From contig CALJFV010000155.1 of NCBI GenBank assembly GCA_938074515.1, positions 1-8,631 on the forward strand: a DNA stretch of 8,631 nt. The letters run 5' to 3'. Both the position numbers and the translations under genes were made by a program. Shown here one piece after another: positions 6,209 to 8,631 of the stretch. Below the pieces are notes generated by a model that was not told the DNA's origin, did not search any database, and saw only the letters and a program-made list of their open reading frames with translations. Source of the DNA: an uncultured Flavobacteriaceae bacterium (GTDB lineage Bacteria > Bacteroidota > Bacteroidia > Flavobacteriales > Flavobacteriaceae). Positions within the stretch are counted from its first letter, which is position 1, and the number at the start of each line of letters is the position of its first letter.

Positions 6209-8413
6209 ATGGCACCAGCAGTTCTAGAGCAGGAAAATAAAGAAATAGCTAAGCAGTACAAAGAACTGCTTAAAATCAGTTATCAGACCCTTTCGCGTGC
6301 TGATAAAAAACTGATTAGAACGGCTTTTGATACTGCTGTTGACGCCCATAAAGAACAAAGACGTAAAAGTGGGGAGGCCTATATTTTTCATCCAATTGCA
6401 GTGGCAAAAATTGTCGCCTCAGAAATAGGATTAGATGCCACCTCAATTGCCGCAGCACTACTCCATGATGTCGTCGAGGACACCCCATATACTTTGGCGG
6501 ATATTGAACAAATATTTGGGGAAACAATTGCGCGTATCGTCAATGGGCTTACCAAAATATCCCACTTAGAGTATCAAAAAGATGTCTCCCTGCAGGCAGA
6601 GAACTTTAGAAAAATGTTGCTCACCCTCAACGAGGATGTTCGAGTAATCATCATTAAAATTGCGGATCGCTTACACAATATGCAGACCATGGACAGCATG
6701 GCCCCAAATAAGCAGCTAAAAATCGCTTCTGAAACACTGTATATCTATGCCCCTTTGGCCCATAGAATCGGACTCTATAATATCAAATCTGAACTAGAAG
6801 ATTTAGGATTAAAATTTACTGAGCCAGAAGTTTATCGAGATATTGTAGACAAAATTAAAGAAAGTAAAGAAGACCAAGACGCCTATATCGCTGCATTTAG
6901 CGGAGTCATACAAAAATCATTAGACCCCGAGGGCATCAAATACGAAATCAAAGGCCGGCCAAAATCTGTTTTCTCTATCCGACGTAAAATGATGCGACAA
7001 AGTGTTTCATTTGACGAAGTCTACGACAAATTTGCCATCCGGATCATTTATGAGGGCAAGGCAGAAGACGAGAAATTTTTAGCGTGGAAAATATATTCCA
7101 TGGTCACAGACCACTTTCGACCAAATCCAACCCGATTGCGCGATTGGATTTCAGCCCCTAAATCTACAGGATATGAAGCGCTCCATATCACAGTAATGGG
7201 CCCTAAGGGACGCTGGGTTGAGGTGCAAATCAGAAGCCAGCGCATGAACGAAATCGCCGAAAAAGGCTATGCGGCGCATTACAAGTACAAAAATGAACTC
7301 AGTGAAGATGATGGTCTAGATCAATGGCTGAATAAACTTCAGGAAACTCTCGAAAATTCCGAGATCAATGCCGTTGATTTTGTTGAGGAATTTAAATTGA
7401 GCCTTTATGCCAAAGAAATTTTTGTGTTCTCACCTAAAGGTGATTTGTATTCTTTGGCCAAAGGGGCCACTGCCCTAGATTTCGCCTTTCATGTCCACAC
7501 CCAAATTGGACTGAGCACCAGAGGCGCAAAAGTAAACGGCAAACTGGTTCCCTTGAGTTTTGAGCTCAACAGTGGAGACCAAGTAGAGATCATTACCTCT
7601 GAAAAGACCAAACCTACGGCCAACTGGTTGAATTACGCGGTCACTGGACGTGCCATTAGTAAAATCAAATCATCTCTTAAAGAGGAGCAAAAACAGATTG
7701 CAGCAGAAGGTAAAATAGTTTTGCAACGCAAGTTGAGAGCGCAAAAAATCACCTTTAATGAAAAAACCGTAAACGAACTTGTCCGTTATTTTAAATTAAA
7801 AACAAGCCTGGACTTGTTCTATCGAGTAGGCGCTGGAATAATAGACAATACGATGCTCAAAAGCTTTGCAGCTTCGCGCAGTAATGCATTTGTCAACTTT
7901 TTTAAAAATAGAATCCGTCGCCCTCAAAATAATGAAGACGTCAATAAAGAGGAGCTTACAATAAAGTACGATCAACTCGTTTTTGGCAAGGATGAAGAAA
8001 AACTTGATTACAAAATATCTCCTTGCTGCAATCCCATTCCCGGTGATGATGTATTTGGCTTTTTAACCATCAATGATGGAATTAAAGTGCACAAAAACAC
8101 CTGTCCTAACGCCATTCAAATGCAGAGTAACTACAGTTATCGCATTTTAAAAGCCCAGTGGATTGACTCCACTCAAAGAGAGTTTCAAGCGACGCTTAAA
8201 ATTAGTGGCTTTGATACTTTTGGTATGGTCAATAGTGTAACCAAGGTCGTTTCAAACAACCTCCATATCGATATGAAAAGTGTCCATTTTGATACTCATG
8301 ACGGCACATTTACCGGCACAATTGTGGTCAAGGTTAAAAACAAGTCTATCCTTGATAACTTGGTGAAAAACATCAAAAAAATTAATGGTATCGATAAAGT
8401 CAGCAGGGTATAA
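6209..8413 (+). CDS. relA/spoT: Bifunctional (p)ppGpp synthetase/hydrolase (RelA/SpoT family, long Rel)
   Basis: This 734-residue cytoplasmic, ribosome-associated enzyme makes (p)ppGpp from ATP and GDP/GTP and degrades it, controlling the stringent response. The N-terminal HD hydrolase domain keeps H61, H86-D87, E90-D91 and D153 (ADRLHN 152-157), so hydrolysis should work. The synthetase domain has GRPK at 249-252, D273 in VYDKFAIRI, RLRD at 309-312, Y322 and H326 in GYEALH, and E338 in VEVQIR, so synthesis should work too. RLRD corresponds to the basic RxKD motif of bifunctional Rel/SpoT enzymes rather than the acidic motif of RelA-only enzymes. A TGS domain follows (about 403-463), then a helical region, a Cys-rich zinc-finger segment (C606, C607, H628, C632) and a C-terminal ACT domain (about 660-734). 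Length is normal for the family. The start has no Shine-Dalgarno site. It sits 23 bases before fur and is probably co-transcribed with it. Confidence 0.96.
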   Translation: MAPAVLEQENKEIAKQYKELLKISYQTLSRADKKLIRTAFDTAVDAHKEQRRKSGEAYIFHPIAVAKIVASEIGLDATSIAAALLHDVVEDTPYTLADIEQIFGETIARIVNGLTKISHLEYQKDVSLQAENFRKMLLTLNEDVRVIIIKIADRLHNMQTMDSMAPNKQLKIASETLYIYAPLAHRIGLYNIKSELEDLGLKFTEPEVYRDIVDKIKESKEDQDAYIAAFSGVIQKSLDPEGIKYEIKGRPKSVFSIRRKMMRQSVSFDEVYDKFAIRIIYEGKAEDEKFLAWKIYSMVTDHFRPNPTRLRDWISAPKSTGYEALHITVMGPKGRWVEVQIRSQRMNEIAEKGYAAHYKYKNELSEDDGLDQWLNKLQETLENSEINAVDFVEEFKLSLYAKEIFVFSPKGDLYSLAKGATALDFAFHVHTQIGLSTRGAKVNGKLVPLSFELNSGDQVEIITSEKTKPTANWLNYAVTGRAISKIKSSLKEEQKQIAAEGKIVLQRKLRAQKITFNEKTVNELVRYFKLKTSLDLFYRVGAGIIDNTMLKSFAASRSNAFVNFFKNRIRRPQNNEDVNKEELTIKYDQLVFGKDEEKLDYKISPCCNPIPGDDVFGFLTINDGIKVHKNTCPNAIQMQSNYSYRILKAQWIDSTQREFQATLKISGFDTFGMVNSVTKVVSNNLHIDMKSVHFDTHDGTFTGTIVVKVKNKSILDNLVKNIKKINGIDKVSRV

Positions 8414-8425
8414 ATGACTAAATTT

Positions 8426-8429
8426 GAGG
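8426..8429 (+). promoter_or_regulatory. Shine-Dalgarno-like GAGG before fur
   Basis: GAGG ends 7 bases before the ATG at 8437, a normal distance. It supports ATG 8437 over the in-frame GTG at 8434; an in-frame TGA at 8425-8427 rules out a start further upstream. It is the only such site seen before a gene in this window, and this phylum relies little on these sites. Confidence 0.35.
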
Positions 8430-8436
8430 CTTTGTG

Positions 8437-8631
8437 ATGAAAACACCTACAGACATCAACAACCAAGCCATTGTCAAAAATGTATTCACGACATTTTTGG
8501 AGGAAAAAGGGCACCGAAAAACTCCTGAGCGCTTTGCGATCTTGTCTGAGGTTTATGAACAAAAAAATCATTTTGACATCGAATCCCTTTACGTTAAAAT
8601 GAAAAATAAAAATTATCGAGTAAGTCGTGCA
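8437..8631 (+). CDS. Fur-family transcriptional regulator (3' partial)
   Basis: Sixty-five residues are visible and the frame runs off the right edge. The sequence has the N-terminal winged-helix signature of the ferric uptake regulator family: a first helix, [12 protein letters not shown], then [21 protein letters not shown], which leads into the recognition helix (normally followed by TVYNTL). Fur-family proteins are about 150 residues, so roughly the last 85-90, including the metal-binding dimerisation domain, lie outside the window. Family members bind DNA as metal-loaded dimers and repress iron, zinc or peroxide-response genes; which subtype (Fur, Zur, PerR) cannot be decided without the C-terminal ligands. 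The start is the ATG at 8437, 23 bases after the RelA/SpoT stop and overlapping the stop of a seven-codon ORF by one base. Very likely the second gene of that operon. Confidence 0.9.
   Translation, partial: MKTPTDINNQAIVKNVFTTFLEEKGHRKTPERFAILSEVYEQKNHFDIESLYVKMKNKNYRVSRA

Noticed and set aside
1..8631. Mobile element, prophage, CRISPR, defence system, tRNA or rRNA
   Set aside because: No transposase, integrase, spaced direct repeats or structural RNA signature was seen; all genes are intact or only cut by the window edges and fit a stable chromosomal region.

Overview
The window looks like ordinary chromosomal DNA from a member of the Bacteroidota, most likely class Flavobacteriia. The protein families point there: a DUF3810 protein, periplasmic amidohydrolases with '...A|Q' signal-peptide cleavage sites, a single long RelA/SpoT enzyme with an RLRD motif, and a Fur-family start with the HRKTPERF motif. 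Shine-Dalgarno sites are mostly absent and possible promoters resemble the Bacteroidota -33 TTG / -7 TAnnTTTG pattern, which agrees. This assignment is an inference from recalled family features, not from a search.

All six genes lie on the + strand and almost the whole window is coding. In order: (1) the 3' part of a DUF3810 membrane protein with an HExxH motif, cut by the left edge; (2) a 995-residue exported protein with two amidohydrolase modules, of which only the second keeps the metal-binding histidines; (3) 5 bases later, a 434-residue exported amidohydrolase-like protein that has also lost the canonical ligands; (4) a SpoU/TrmH-type RNA 2'-O-methyltransferase; (5) after a 150-base gap with nested inverted repeats and a promoter-like sequence, a full-length bifunctional (p)ppGpp synthetase/hydrolase; (6) 23 bases later, the start of a Fur-family regulator, cut by the right edge.

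Two expression units seem likely. The amidohydrolase pair (869-5166) is almost certainly co-transcribed, and the methyltransferase 43 bases downstream may be read with it. The RelA/SpoT gene and fur form a second unit, joining the stringent response with metal or peroxide-responsive control. No mobile element genes, tRNA, rRNA, CRISPR array or phage genes are visible. The only gene-free stretches are 799-868, 5167-5209 and 6059-6208, all under 300 bases.

I did not find a clear new multi-gene system. The points most worth a second look are the pattern of one intact and two apparently dead amidohydrolase modules, the uncharacterised HExxH membrane protein, the nested inverted repeat before the RelA/SpoT gene, and a seven-codon ORF that exactly bridges the RelA/SpoT stop and the fur start.
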